Positions 9,205-16,972 of a stretch of DNA of 41,045 bases are shown in pieces (position 1 is the stretch's first letter; each line of letters begins with the position of its first letter). The position numbers were made by a program, and so were the translations under genes. The DNA lies in assembly GCF_003259225.1 (NCBI RefSeq), contig NZ_QHJF01000039.1:1-41045 (forward strand), written 5' to 3'. This DNA is from Marinomonas arctica (lineage in GTDB: Bacteria > Pseudomonadota > Gammaproteobacteria > Pseudomonadales > Marinomonadaceae). The notes beneath the pieces are model-generated. The model had not been told where the DNA came from and did no database searches. It saw only the letters and a list, made by a program, of their open reading frames with translations.

Positions 9205-9240
9205 GCCGTTAGCCGAGTTGTTGGGCTAACGGCCCTTTTC
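9205..9240 (+). terminator. Hairpin between frcB and frcC (partial terminator or mRNA stabiliser)
   Basis: A perfect 10-bp stem (9205-9214 with 9224-9233) closes a 9-base loop and is followed by CCTTTTC. Such hairpins after a binding-protein gene commonly reduce read-through or protect the upstream mRNA, giving excess binding protein. The T tract is short, so full termination is unlikely. Confidence 0.7.
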
Positions 9241-9256
9241 TTGTCTGGAGTAATCT

Positions 9257-10339
9257 ATGAGTTCTACTGACACAAAGCCGTCAACAGCGGTGCTTGATCA
9301 CGATAAAGTTGCCGATCAAGCCAGTGCGTATGTTGCGCAGTTTGAGCGTAATGAAACACCATTGCAGCGCTTTAAAAAGTTTCTTCATCATTATCCAATC
9401 GCTGCACCTTTGATTGTGCTGCTGTTGGCCGTTATCAGTTTTAGCGTCATTGTTGGTGATCGCTTTTTACACCCATTTAACTTGTCTTTGATACTGCAAC
9501 AAGTGACCATTATCGGTGTGATTGGTGTCGCGCAGACGTTGATTATTTTAACCGCGGGTATTGATCTATCCGTTGGTGCCATCATGGTGCTGACTTCCGT
9601 TGTCATGGGACGGATGGCGGTGAACCATGGTATCGATCCTAGTTTATCTATTTTGATTGGTATTGCTGTTGGTGCGTTAGCGGGCTTTATCAATGGTTTA
9701 TTGATTACACGCTTAAAAATACCGCCTTTCATTGCGACTTTGGGTTCCTGGAACGTGTTCTTTGCCTTGAATCTTTGGTATTCAAAAAGTGAAACGATTC
9801 GCTCCCAAGACATCAGTAATATTGCACCGCTGTTGCAGTGGACTGGCCAAACGATTGACTTTTTTGGCGCAAGGCTCACTTACGGTTCTTTGTTAATGCT
9901 AGGCATCTTCTTTTTGATTTGGTATGCCTTAAATTGGACCGCGTGGGGACGCCATGTCTATGCGACAGGGGATGACCCTGAAGCGGCAAAACTCGCAGGT
10001 ATTCGTACCAATCGTATTTTGATGTCTGTCTACGTGTTGGCTGGCGTGGTCTGTGCTATCGGTGCTTGGGTATTGATTGGTCGAATTGGTTCAGTGAGCC
10101 CACAAGCGGGCACCATGACTAACCTAGACAGTATTACCGCGGTGGTGATCGGTGGTTGTAGCTTATTTGGTGGACGAGGCTCTATTTACGGCACACTGAT
10201 AGGTGCCTTGGTCGTCGGTGTATTTCGCAATGGTTTGGCACTGGCTGGTGTCGATGTGTTATGGCAAGAGTTTACGGTCGGTATATTGATTATTTCGGCC
10301 GTTGCCATTGATCAGTGGATTCGAAGAGGGACAGCATAA
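9257..10339 (+). CDS. frcC: Fructose ABC transporter permease FrcC
   Basis: A 360-residue permease of the BPD_transp_2 (RbsC/AraH-like) family. A soluble N-terminal tail of about 50 residues precedes about 8-10 hydrophobic helices. Visible family features are LTAGIDLSVGAIM in the first half, the GDDPEAAKLAGI cytoplasmic coupling segment that contacts the ATPase, and GGCSLFGGRGS near the end. Two copies, or a homodimer, would form the fructose channel in the inner membrane. TCTGGAG lies seven bases before the ATG. The stop codon overlaps the frcA start (TAATG), indicating translational coupling. Confidence 0.93.
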   Translation: MSSTDTKPSTAVLDHDKVADQASAYVAQFERNETPLQRFKKFLHHYPIAAPLIVLLLAVISFSVIVGDRFLHPFNLSLILQQVTIIGVIGVAQTLIILTAGIDLSVGAIMVLTSVVMGRMAVNHGIDPSLSILIGIAVGALAGFINGLLITRLKIPPFIATLGSWNVFFALNLWYSKSETIRSQDISNIAPLLQWTGQTIDFFGARLTYGSLLMLGIFFLIWYALNWTAWGRHVYATGDDPEAAKLAGIRTNRILMSVYVLAGVVCAIGAWVLIGRIGSVSPQAGTMTNLDSITAVVIGGCSLFGGRGSIYGTLIGALVVGVFRNGLALAGVDVLWQEFTVGILIISAVAIDQWIRRGTA

Positions 10340-11133
10340 TGGTAGCTCAATACGATAAAACACCCGTGTTACAAACAAAGGGTTTAGTGAAACGCTATGG
10401 TAGCGTGACAGCGATTGATCATGCTGACTTTGAATTGTATCCAGGCGAAATCTTAGCCGTCATCGGAGACAACGGTGCAGGGAAATCGTCATTAATCAAG
10501 GCACTATCTGGTGCTTTGGTTCCCGATGAAGGGGAAATTTTGTTAGATGGTAAGCCAGTTCACTTTGCCTCGCCAATGGAAGCTCGTGCGTTAGGCATCG
10601 AAACCGTGTATCAAAATTTAGCGGTATCACCGGCATTAAACATTGCGGACAATTTATACTTAGGCCGTGAACTGCGTAAGCCAGGTATTTTGGGCTCTGT
10701 GTTTCGTATGCTTGATAAAAAAGAAATGGAACGTCGTGCTCAAGCTAAAATGACAGAGCTAGGTTTGATGACAATACAAAACATCAGCCAAGCGGTTGAG
10801 TCACTGTCTGGTGGTCAACGTCAAGGTGTCGCGGTGGCACGTTCTGCCTTATTTGGCAGCAAAGTGGTGATCATGGATGAGCCAACGGCAGCACTTGGTG
10901 TGAAAGAGTCGCGTCGTGTATTGAACTTAATCAAAGAAGTACGCGATCGCGGATTGCCGATTATTTTGATTAGCCACAATATGCCACACGTATTCGAAGT
11001 GGCTGATCGCATCCATATCCATCGTTTGGGTAAGCGAGCTGCGATTGTGACGCCTCAATCCCATAGCATGTCGGATGCGGTGGCGATTATGACCGGTGCC
11101 ATGAACGTGGGCAGCTCAGATCAAGCTGCTTAG
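10339..11133 (+). CDS. frcA: Fructose ABC transporter ATP-binding protein FrcA
   Basis: A 264-residue single-domain ABC ATPase with Walker A GDNGAGKSS, signature LSGGQRQGVAVAR, Walker B VVIMDEPTAAL and switch histidine ISHNM. Unlike RbsA or AraG, which carry two fused nucleotide-binding domains, this is a single-domain type, the size expected of rhizobial FrcA. It should act as a dimer on FrcC. The ATG at 10339 shares its A with the frcC stop codon and has AGAGGGA upstream. An upstream in-frame start lies inside frcC and is less likely. Confidence 0.93.
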   Translation: MVAQYDKTPVLQTKGLVKRYGSVTAIDHADFELYPGEILAVIGDNGAGKSSLIKALSGALVPDEGEILLDGKPVHFASPMEARALGIETVYQNLAVSPALNIADNLYLGRELRKPGILGSVFRMLDKKEMERRAQAKMTELGLMTIQNISQAVESLSGGQRQGVAVARSALFGSKVVIMDEPTAALGVKESRRVLNLIKEVRDRGLPIILISHNMPHVFEVADRIHIHRLGKRAAIVTPQSHSMSDAVAIMTGAMNVGSSDQAA

Positions 11134-11142
11134 ATGCAAAAT

Positions 11143-11194
11143 GAGCCGTTGCTTTGTTTCTTCCATTCGGTAGGGCAAAATAGCGGCTCTTTAT
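11143..11194 (+). terminator. Weak stem-loop after frcA
   Basis: GAGCCG (11143-11148) pairs with CGGCTC (11184-11189), a nested TTGC/GCAA pairing tightens the long loop, and TTTA follows. It may be a partial terminator separating frcBCA from the second binding-protein gene. The long loop and short T run keep confidence low. Confidence 0.35.
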
Positions 11195-11259
11195 GCTTTA
11201 TTCGATGTACTTCATATGGGTATGTCATTATGAGCATGCGACACTGCTGAGGAAGTAAA

Positions 11260-12240
11260 ATGAGCCCAATGAAATCAACCATCTCTAGTCTGAAAGGACG
11301 ATCGTTTTTGAAGACGAATCGTCTTATCCCCAGCGTACTGGCTGTTTTTATTGTTCTCGTTTTGCTTTTTTCTCCGCTGTCTTCTCAATCCTCAGAACCT
11401 CAGCCACTTAAATCCATTGGCATTAGCGTGGCAGATTTAGGCAATCCTTATTTTGTGCAGCTGATTGAGTCTGTTGCCTCTAAAGCGGAAGCGTTAGCCG
11501 GTGAGCCCGTGAAAATGCTCATTCGTTCGGATGCTTATGATTGGCAGCGCCAAATCGGTCAAATTAATGAATTCATCGAACAGAAAGTCGATTTAATTGT
11601 GCTAACGGCTGCGGATGAATACAAGGTGGCAGCCGTTGTTGCGAAGGCTCAGCGAGCCGGCATTAAAGTGATCGCAGTGGATGTTAATGCCCAAGGGGCC
11701 GATGCGACCATTACCACCGATAATGTTCAGGCTGGCGCTATAGCGTGTGAGAAATTAGCTGAAAAAATCGGCTATCAAGGCAACTTTGTCATCATTAACG
11801 GGGTGTTAGTGTCGTCTGTTATAGAACGCGTGGCTGGCTGTAAATCGGCTTTGAACAAATACCCTACTATCACTTTGTTGAGTGATCGTATGAATGGCAC
11901 CGGAAGTGTAGAGGGTGGTATGGAAGCCATGACCTATTTAATGGAAGAATATCCGCATATTGATGCGGTATTTACCATCAATGATCCGACGGCATTTGGT
12001 GCGCTTCGTGCGGCTCAGCAGGCCAATCGTAATGAGTTTTTATTGGCCTCCATCGACGGTGCGCCTTTTGCGGTGGATATTATTAAACAAGCGGGCAATC
12101 CTTGGATTGCAACGGCCATTCAGCGTCCTGTGCCAATGGCCGAAAAAGCCATTGAAATTGGTATGGATCTGCTAAAAGGTAAAGAGGTCCCCCAACGTTT
12201 TATTTTGATCCCTTCCGTATTGGTTGAAAAAAACGAATAG
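11260..12240 (+). CDS. RbsB/TorT-like periplasmic sugar-binding protein (orphan, possible sensor subunit)
   Basis: This 326-residue protein has the Periplasmic_binding_4 fold: KSIGISVADLGNPYF at the start of the mature domain, LTAADEYKV and VFTINDPTAFG. The N-terminus is long and basic for about 22 residues, followed by a hydrophobic stretch at about 23-42. It is either a signal peptide cleaved near SSQSSE or a membrane anchor. No permease or ATPase gene accompanies it and frcB already serves the transporter. By analogy with TorT-TorS it may be the ligand sensor for the kinase at 5463. GAGGAAG sits five bases before the ATG. A second binding protein sharing the FrcCA transporter is the alternative. 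Confidence 0.8.
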   Translation: MSPMKSTISSLKGRSFLKTNRLIPSVLAVFIVLVLLFSPLSSQSSEPQPLKSIGISVADLGNPYFVQLIESVASKAEALAGEPVKMLIRSDAYDWQRQIGQINEFIEQKVDLIVLTAADEYKVAAVVAKAQRAGIKVIAVDVNAQGADATITTDNVQAGAIACEKLAEKIGYQGNFVIINGVLVSSVIERVAGCKSALNKYPTITLLSDRMNGTGSVEGGMEAMTYLMEEYPHIDAVFTINDPTAFGALRAAQQANRNEFLLASIDGAPFAVDIIKQAGNPWIATAIQRPVPMAEKAIEIGMDLLKGKEVPQRFILIPSVLVEKNE

Positions 12241-12318
12241 CGCCTTTAAATCAGCATCGAAACTTGGTCTTTTTGCGCAACAGAGTTAAGCTATCGGCCT
12301 TCGTGAAAGAGGCCATTA

Positions 12319-13206
12319 ATGGACACATCAACGCTATTCTCGCAAATCTTTAATACCGTTTTCCCTCTGGCCAGTATCGTGCTGGTGGCGTTCTTTTACG
12401 CGCGTGTACGACCCACCGACATGACGGTGGCGAATCGTCTTAATATCAGTGTATTTTGTCCAGCGCTGATCTTTTCGGTAATGGCGTCAAAAGAGTTTCA
12501 TATCGCTCAATATGTTGATTTGATTCTTGCCGCGACGGCCGTTGTGTTAGGGTCTGGGCTCCTTGTTTGGCCTCTTTGTCGGTGGCTAAAAATTTCGCCT
12601 CAAACCTTAGTGCCTCCGATGATGTTTAACAACAGCGGTAATTTAGGCATCCCTCTGATTGTTTTGGCTTTCGGTGAGTCAGCCTTACCTATTGCGGTTG
12701 TGCTGTTTTTAACGGAAAACCTACTGCATTTTACCGTTGGTATGTATTTGCTTAACCCGAAATCCAATCTTCTCAATGTGTTGAAAATGCCGATGATCAT
12801 TGCGACGATACTAGGCTTGATCTGGAGCTTACAAGGATGGACTGTCATGCCTGCGGTAAAAGTGTCTGTGGATATGATGGGGCAAATAGCCATTCCTTTA
12901 ATGCTGTTTGCTCTTGGTGTTCGCATGACGAATGTGGACTTCAGTGAATGGAAATTGGGTGTGCTTAGTGGTTTCTTATGCCCATTGAGTGGTCTGATTA
13001 TTGCGGTTATTTGGTATTATCTTGTTGGTATGTCAGCGGAAAATTTCGCGTATTTATTGATATTTGCTTGTCTACCACCGGCTATTTTGAATTACATGGT
13101 TGCTGAACTTTATCAACAAGAACCTCATAAAGTGGCGTCGATCGTGTTGATCAGTAACTTGATGAGTGTGGGGATTGTTCCTTGCGTGTTGTTTTATGTT
13201 TTATAG
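12319..13206 (+). CDS. AEC family transporter (auxin efflux carrier-like permease)
   Basis: A 295-residue integral membrane protein with about ten hydrophobic helices in two repeats. It has the family-typical MFNNSGNLGIPL segment in the first half and an ALGVRM segment in the second half. AEC/MdcF-like carriers move organic anions such as malate, malonate or related acids; the substrate is not evident here. AGAGG lies six bases before the ATG. The next gene begins 21 bp downstream, so the two may be co-transcribed. The gap from the upstream binding-protein gene is 78 bp. Confidence 0.85.
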   Translation: MDTSTLFSQIFNTVFPLASIVLVAFFYARVRPTDMTVANRLNISVFCPALIFSVMASKEFHIAQYVDLILAATAVVLGSGLLVWPLCRWLKISPQTLVPPMMFNNSGNLGIPLIVLAFGESALPIAVVLFLTENLLHFTVGMYLLNPKSNLLNVLKMPMIIATILGLIWSLQGWTVMPAVKVSVDMMGQIAIPLMLFALGVRMTNVDFSEWKLGVLSGFLCPLSGLIIAVIWYYLVGMSAENFAYLLIFACLPPAILNYMVAELYQQEPHKVASIVLISNLMSVGIVPCVLFYVL

Positions 13207-13227
13207 TCCCGTTTTAGGAGAGAAAGC

Positions 13228-13794
13228 ATGATGGTACAAATTGGCTTAATTGCTTTGTTAGTGGTGGCGTATGTTATTGTTTCTCGGATTTTAAAGTCCA
13301 GCGTCACCTTGCTGGGCCAGAAAAAATACGCCAATGAAGTTCGCATCACTTATGTGTCGAAAATGTTAAACCTTGGCTTTACCGCGATTTTTGTGTTGCT
13401 GGTTTGTTTGGTGCTTGGCATTGGTTATGGCCAACTGGCGATCTTTTTTTCGTCTGTGTTTGCTGTGGTCGGTGTTGCGTTATTCGCTCAATGGTCGATT
13501 TTAAGCAACATTACCGCCAGCTTGATTATCTTCTTTGGCTTTCCCTATCGAGTGGGGGATTGGGTTAAAGTGGTGGACAAAGACGATGAAATATTAGGAC
13601 AAATTACAGAAATATCGTCCTTTCATGTCATCATTCATCGTTTGTCTGGTGACGTGGTGACTTACCCAAACAGTTTAATTTTACAAAAAGCTGTCGTGCG
13701 CTTTGAAAACAGAGAATCTGCTTTGGCAATGAGCCAATTTGTTGCACACGATACATTGCCCGATAAAGTGGAAGAGCAACGCACTACCTCATAG
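13228..13794 (+). CDS. Short MscS-family mechanosensitive channel protein
   Basis: A 188-residue protein with the MscS core: a hydrophobic helix at the N-terminus, a second near 50-70, a pore-lining helix (FAVVGVALFAQWSILSNITAS) leading into a beta domain that starts at FGFPYRVGDWVKV, and VTYPNSLIL at the end of that domain. It lacks the large C-terminal alpha/beta cage of E. coli MscS (286 residues), as do many minimal family members. It probably forms a heptameric inner-membrane channel released by tension. GGAGAGAAAGC precedes ATG 13228; a second ATG follows immediately. Confidence 0.85.
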   Translation: MMVQIGLIALLVVAYVIVSRILKSSVTLLGQKKYANEVRITYVSKMLNLGFTAIFVLLVCLVLGIGYGQLAIFFSSVFAVVGVALFAQWSILSNITASLIIFFGFPYRVGDWVKVVDKDDEILGQITEISSFHVIIHRLSGDVVTYPNSLILQKAVVRFENRESALAMSQFVAHDTLPDKVEEQRTTS

Positions 13795-13881
13795 ATTTGA
13801 GCGAAAAATAATCAATTTTTCTAGATTGCCGATATTTGTGTCATACTAGGAGGCTTTCATCTTTAAGAAAGGAAGTCTCTT

Positions 13882-14157
13882 GTGAAATCCGATCCTGAGT
13901 CTTTGTTAAAAAATAACGATAAACTGATTCATTCCGAAGCACTGAAAGTGAAATCTCACGCGCAACGGCCCCAAGAAGACTGGGTGCTTCACACCTTAAT
14001 GATTGAAGGCTACGATGTGCCTTTTCGCTTTAAGCGCCAAGGTAAATATCGTACCTTGCGTGGTGCTCGCGTTAACCTAACCTATTACCCGACTCAAGAA
14101 ATGGTGGCGGGAATTCCAGTGGAAATCATGAAGGTGGTAAGAGTGAAACGTACTTAA
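13882..14157 (+). CDS. Small conserved hypothetical protein
   Basis: A 91-residue soluble protein starting at GTG with AAAGGAAG upstream. The N-terminal 35 residues are charged and probably flexible. The rest reads as a small beta-rich domain with the pattern IEGYDVPFRFKR, YRTLRGARVNLTYY and IPVEIMKVVRVKR. There is no signal peptide, membrane segment or catalytic motif. The codon pattern, ribosome-binding site and independent spacing support a real gene. I do not recognise a named family. Confidence 0.7.
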   Translation: MKSDPESLLKNNDKLIHSEALKVKSHAQRPQEDWVLHTLMIEGYDVPFRFKRQGKYRTLRGARVNLTYYPTQEMVAGIPVEIMKVVRVKRT

Positions 14158-14284
14158 CACGTGTGTTTTGTGCTCTTTATTCGCTTCTGCTTTTATTCTT
14201 GCTGATATGAACTTAATATGGCGGCGCCTGTCTTTGATTCAGGTATTTATTGTCGAGACTTTTGCATATTAGGTGTAGAAACGC

Positions 14285-15115
14285 ATGGAAACGAGTCGTT
14301 CTGGAAGTTGGTTTTCTGTGATGAAGCGTGTTGAACGCAGCGCATGGTTCCAAGGTTTTATTATCAGCATCATAGTGGTGGCTGCCTTAACGGTGGGCGC
14401 AAAAACTTATTCTTTGCCTTATGGCATTGATACCGCCATTAATTATTTAGACAACTTCATTACTGTGTTCTTTTTGGTTGAGCTTTCCTTGCGTTTTATC
14501 GCTTGTGACGATAAACGACGCTTTTTTAGAGACCCTTGGAACGTATTTGATACGGTCATTGTACTGGGTAGTTTGGTGCCAATTTCCGATACAGAAATGA
14601 TTCTTGTCGCACGTTTGTTACGCGTGTTTCGTGTATTACGTCTGGTATCGATCATTCCAGATCTGCGCTATTTGATTAACGCTTTACTCAAAGCCATTCC
14701 CAAAATGGGCTACATTGCCCTGTTGATGTTCATCATCTTTTACATTTTTGCGGCGGTGGGGTCGATCTTTTTTCACCATGTGAACGAAACGCTTTGGGGT
14801 GATATTGCGATCTCAATGCTGACATTATTTCGTGTTGCAACGTTCGAAGATTGGACGGATGTCATGTACGAGACAATGGAAGTGTATCCGTTTAGTTGGA
14901 TCTTCTACATCATCTTCATCTTCTTAACCGCATTTGTGTTTTTAAACATGATGGTCGGTGTGGTACTGGACGTGATGACCCGTGAAACTGCGCAAGAAGA
15001 GCATGAAAACCAAGAAAACCATCATCAAGCTTTGGTCACTCAGATTTCAGAGCTACAAGCCCAAGTTGCGCGCCTTGCCGATAAGATAGACGCACAACAA
15101 GAGCGAAAAGATTAA
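14285..15115 (+). CDS. Voltage-gated cation channel (BacNav/NaChBac-like, one domain)
   Basis: A 276-residue six-helix ion channel subunit. The S4 voltage sensor has arginines every third residue (Arg110, 113, 116, 119 in RLLRVFRVLRL). The pore loop ends in the filter TFEDWTD at residues 186-192, S6 follows at about 203-232, and a C-terminal coiled coil rich in Glu/Gln is at 238-272. Such subunits form homotetramers in the inner membrane. NavAb has TLESWSM at the filter, and the engineered calcium channel CavAb has TLDDWSD. This protein has Asp at both positions that give CavAb calcium selectivity, so calcium permeation is plausible but not shown. Confidence 0.9.
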   Translation: METSRSGSWFSVMKRVERSAWFQGFIISIIVVAALTVGAKTYSLPYGIDTAINYLDNFITVFFLVELSLRFIACDDKRRFFRDPWNVFDTVIVLGSLVPISDTEMILVARLLRVFRVLRLVSIIPDLRYLINALLKAIPKMGYIALLMFIIFYIFAAVGSIFFHHVNETLWGDIAISMLTLFRVATFEDWTDVMYETMEVYPFSWIFYIIFIFLTAFVFLNMMVGVVLDVMTRETAQEEHENQENHHQALVTQISELQAQVARLADKIDAQQERKD

Positions 15116-15131
15116 CCCAGCTCTGATCTCT

Positions 15132-16028
15132 CTAAACGCTACGCTGGCTAAGCCTTTTTAGCCAGCGACCGCCAAACGTATTGAGCATTAAGCCAAGCAA
15201 TACGACTAAAATTCCTACCCATTGCATAGCGCTAACCGTTTCGGACAGAAAAATTTCCGCTGAAGTTAATCCCACAACAGGCACGCCCAAAGTGAGCGGA
15301 GCGACCGTTGCTGCTGGGTAGCGGGACAACAAATAGCTCCATAAACCGTATCCTGCTAGCGTTGCAAACAAAGATAGATAAGCTAATGTGCCCAAGGTTT
15401 TGAGGTTCAAATTGACGATATTGCTCCACATGACGTCTCCGCCATCAATAAAATAAGCGCACAAAAAGAAGGGCACAGGTGGCACCCAGCTAGACCAAAC
15501 GATCAGGTTGAGGTTAGCGTCGTAGCCTTTTTTACTGATGATCTTGGTGAAAATATTGCCCAACGCCCAGCTTGAGCCCGCGGCTAACGTTAGACCAAAC
15601 CCCAGTGCTGTCATGGTCGAGTTTTCATTGTCTAATCCAATGACCGCCAAGCCGCCAATGGCTATGCCAATAGCGAGCACTTGATAAGGGCGTACGGTTT
15701 CTTTTAATAACAAAATAGCAAAGAATAGTGTGAAAATGGCCTGAGATTGCAATACTAAAGAGGCGAGTCCTGCGGGCATGCCAAATGAGATGGCACTGAA
15801 TAAAAATGCAAACTGTCCGAAGTTTAACGATAGGGCATAGCCAATACACCAAAGCAGCGGCGTATTCGGCCGAGAGAAAAAGAAGCAACCAATCATGCCA
15901 ATGACGAGGAAGCGCAATCCACCTAACATCATTGGTGTGAGTTCGTCTAAGCCCCAACGCATGACGATAAAGTTAAAGCCCCACGCGACGATGATAATCA
16001 GCGCCAAAAACATATCTTTGCGAATCAT
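15132..16028 (-). CDS. DMT superfamily transporter (EamA type)
   Basis: A 298-residue protein with about ten hydrophobic helices forming two EamA repeats. The first begins LIIVAWGFNFIVMRWGLDELTP and the second ends VGLTSAEIFLSETVSAMQWVGILVVLLGL, the typical last two helices. These carriers usually export amino acids or metabolites; the substrate is unknown. AAGGA lies six bases before the ATG. It converges with the ion-channel gene, leaving 16 bp between stops. Confidence 0.88.
   Translation of the reverse strand: MIRKDMFLALIIIVAWGFNFIVMRWGLDELTPMMLGGLRFLVIGMIGCFFFSRPNTPLLWCIGYALSLNFGQFAFLFSAISFGMPAGLASLVLQSQAIFTLFFAILLLKETVRPYQVLAIGIAIGGLAVIGLDNENSTMTALGFGLTLAAGSSWALGNIFTKIISKKGYDANLNLIVWSSWVPPVPFFLCAYFIDGGDVMWSNIVNLNLKTLGTLAYLSLFATLAGYGLWSYLLSRYPAATVAPLTLGVPVVGLTSAEIFLSETVSAMQWVGILVVLLGLMLNTFGGRWLKRLSQRSV
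15142..15167. repeat. Perfect inverted repeat at the convergent gene ends
   Basis: CGCTGGCTAA (15142-15151) and TTAGCCAGCG (15158-15167) form a 10-bp stem with a 6-base loop inside the last codons of the DMT gene. Its position between convergent genes suggests a role in 3'-end formation. It lacks a T tract on either strand, so it is not a classic intrinsic terminator. Confidence 0.5.
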
Positions 16029-16300
16029 GGTAAGTCCTTAACCGTACAATAGAGTGAGGCGAAAATAAGCTAATCACTTTACGTGTTTTGGCGGCCTTTG
16101 CCCATGGACAGATAACAAAAGAATCAAGGACACAGATAGCGTGAATTTGGTATAGCTTAAAAATGCGTGGTATTCGTTTTTCACTTTGTCTATTAATAGA
16201 AAACATAGCCCATTCTTTCGTACGCTAATATAGGCTAAATTGTTCTCCCAATTGACCATTTATCAATAACAATAAAGCAGACAATAAGAGTCTCAGTAGT

Positions 16301-16972
16301 ATGCGTATTTTAGTCGTGGAAGATGATCGTATTTTAGGCGAAGCCATCAGCCAAAGAATCCGTCGTATGGGGCATGGTCTTGATCTTGCACAAACAGGGC
16401 TACAAGCTAATCAAATGTTGGCTTTGCAAGAATACGACTTGATGCTCTTGGATCTTAATTTACCCGATATGTCGGGCAGTCACATTTTACATACGTTGCG
16501 TAAAAAACATTCGAATACTCCCGTGATTGTCCTAACGGCGCGAAATGAAATAAAAGACCGCATAGCTTTATTGGACTTAGGCGCAGACGACTACATGACC
16601 AAGCCAGTGGACTTTGGTGAATTAGAAGCACGATGCCGAGCCTTGTTACGTCGTAGCCAAGGGCAAGCACAAAACAGCATAGAATACGGTAATGTTTGTT
16701 TAGACTTACAAGCTTGCACCGTCACCGTTGCTGGTCAGCTTATCGAGTTAAAGCAACGTGAGTTTCGTTTGCTAGAGGTATTTATTAGTCATACTGGAAG
16801 AGTGTTAAGTAAAGAAGTGCTGATTGAGCATATTTACAGCTTTAATGAAAACCCGAATCCAAGTGTGATTGAGATTTATGTGGCGCGTTTGCGCAAATCT
16901 TTGCAAGACAGCGATATCTCTATCCGGACTATTCGTGGTTTAGGGTATTTGCTGGAAAAGTATCATGACTAA
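16301..16972 (+). CDS. OmpR-family response regulator (TctD-like)
   Basis: A 223-residue receiver plus winged-helix protein. The acidic pair EDD is at 7-9, phospho-acceptor Asp51 is in MLLDLNLP, GADDYMTKP carries the conserved lysine, and the C-terminal domain ends in IRTIRGLGYLL. It resembles TctD/QseB-type regulators, which commonly control tricarboxylate and other organic-acid uptake. It overlaps the kinase start by 8 bases. Paired 11-base repeats upstream of the TRAP gene (19541-19561) are a candidate binding site. Confidence 0.92.
   Translation: MRILVVEDDRILGEAISQRIRRMGHGLDLAQTGLQANQMLALQEYDLMLLDLNLPDMSGSHILHTLRKKHSNTPVIVLTARNEIKDRIALLDLGADDYMTKPVDFGELEARCRALLRRSQGQAQNSIEYGNVCLDLQACTVTVAGQLIELKQREFRLLEVFISHTGRVLSKEVLIEHIYSFNENPNPSVIEIYVARLRKSLQDSDISIRTIRGLGYLLEKYHD

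Noticed and set aside
9391..9879. A 162-codon frame antisense to frcC
   Set aside because: It is fully inside frcC, has no ribosome-binding site, and its Ile/Ser/Pro-rich composition is what antisense of a membrane protein gives.
15142..15167. Inverted repeat as an intrinsic terminator
   Set aside because: The stem is perfect but neither strand has a T tract after it, so I list it only as an inverted repeat.
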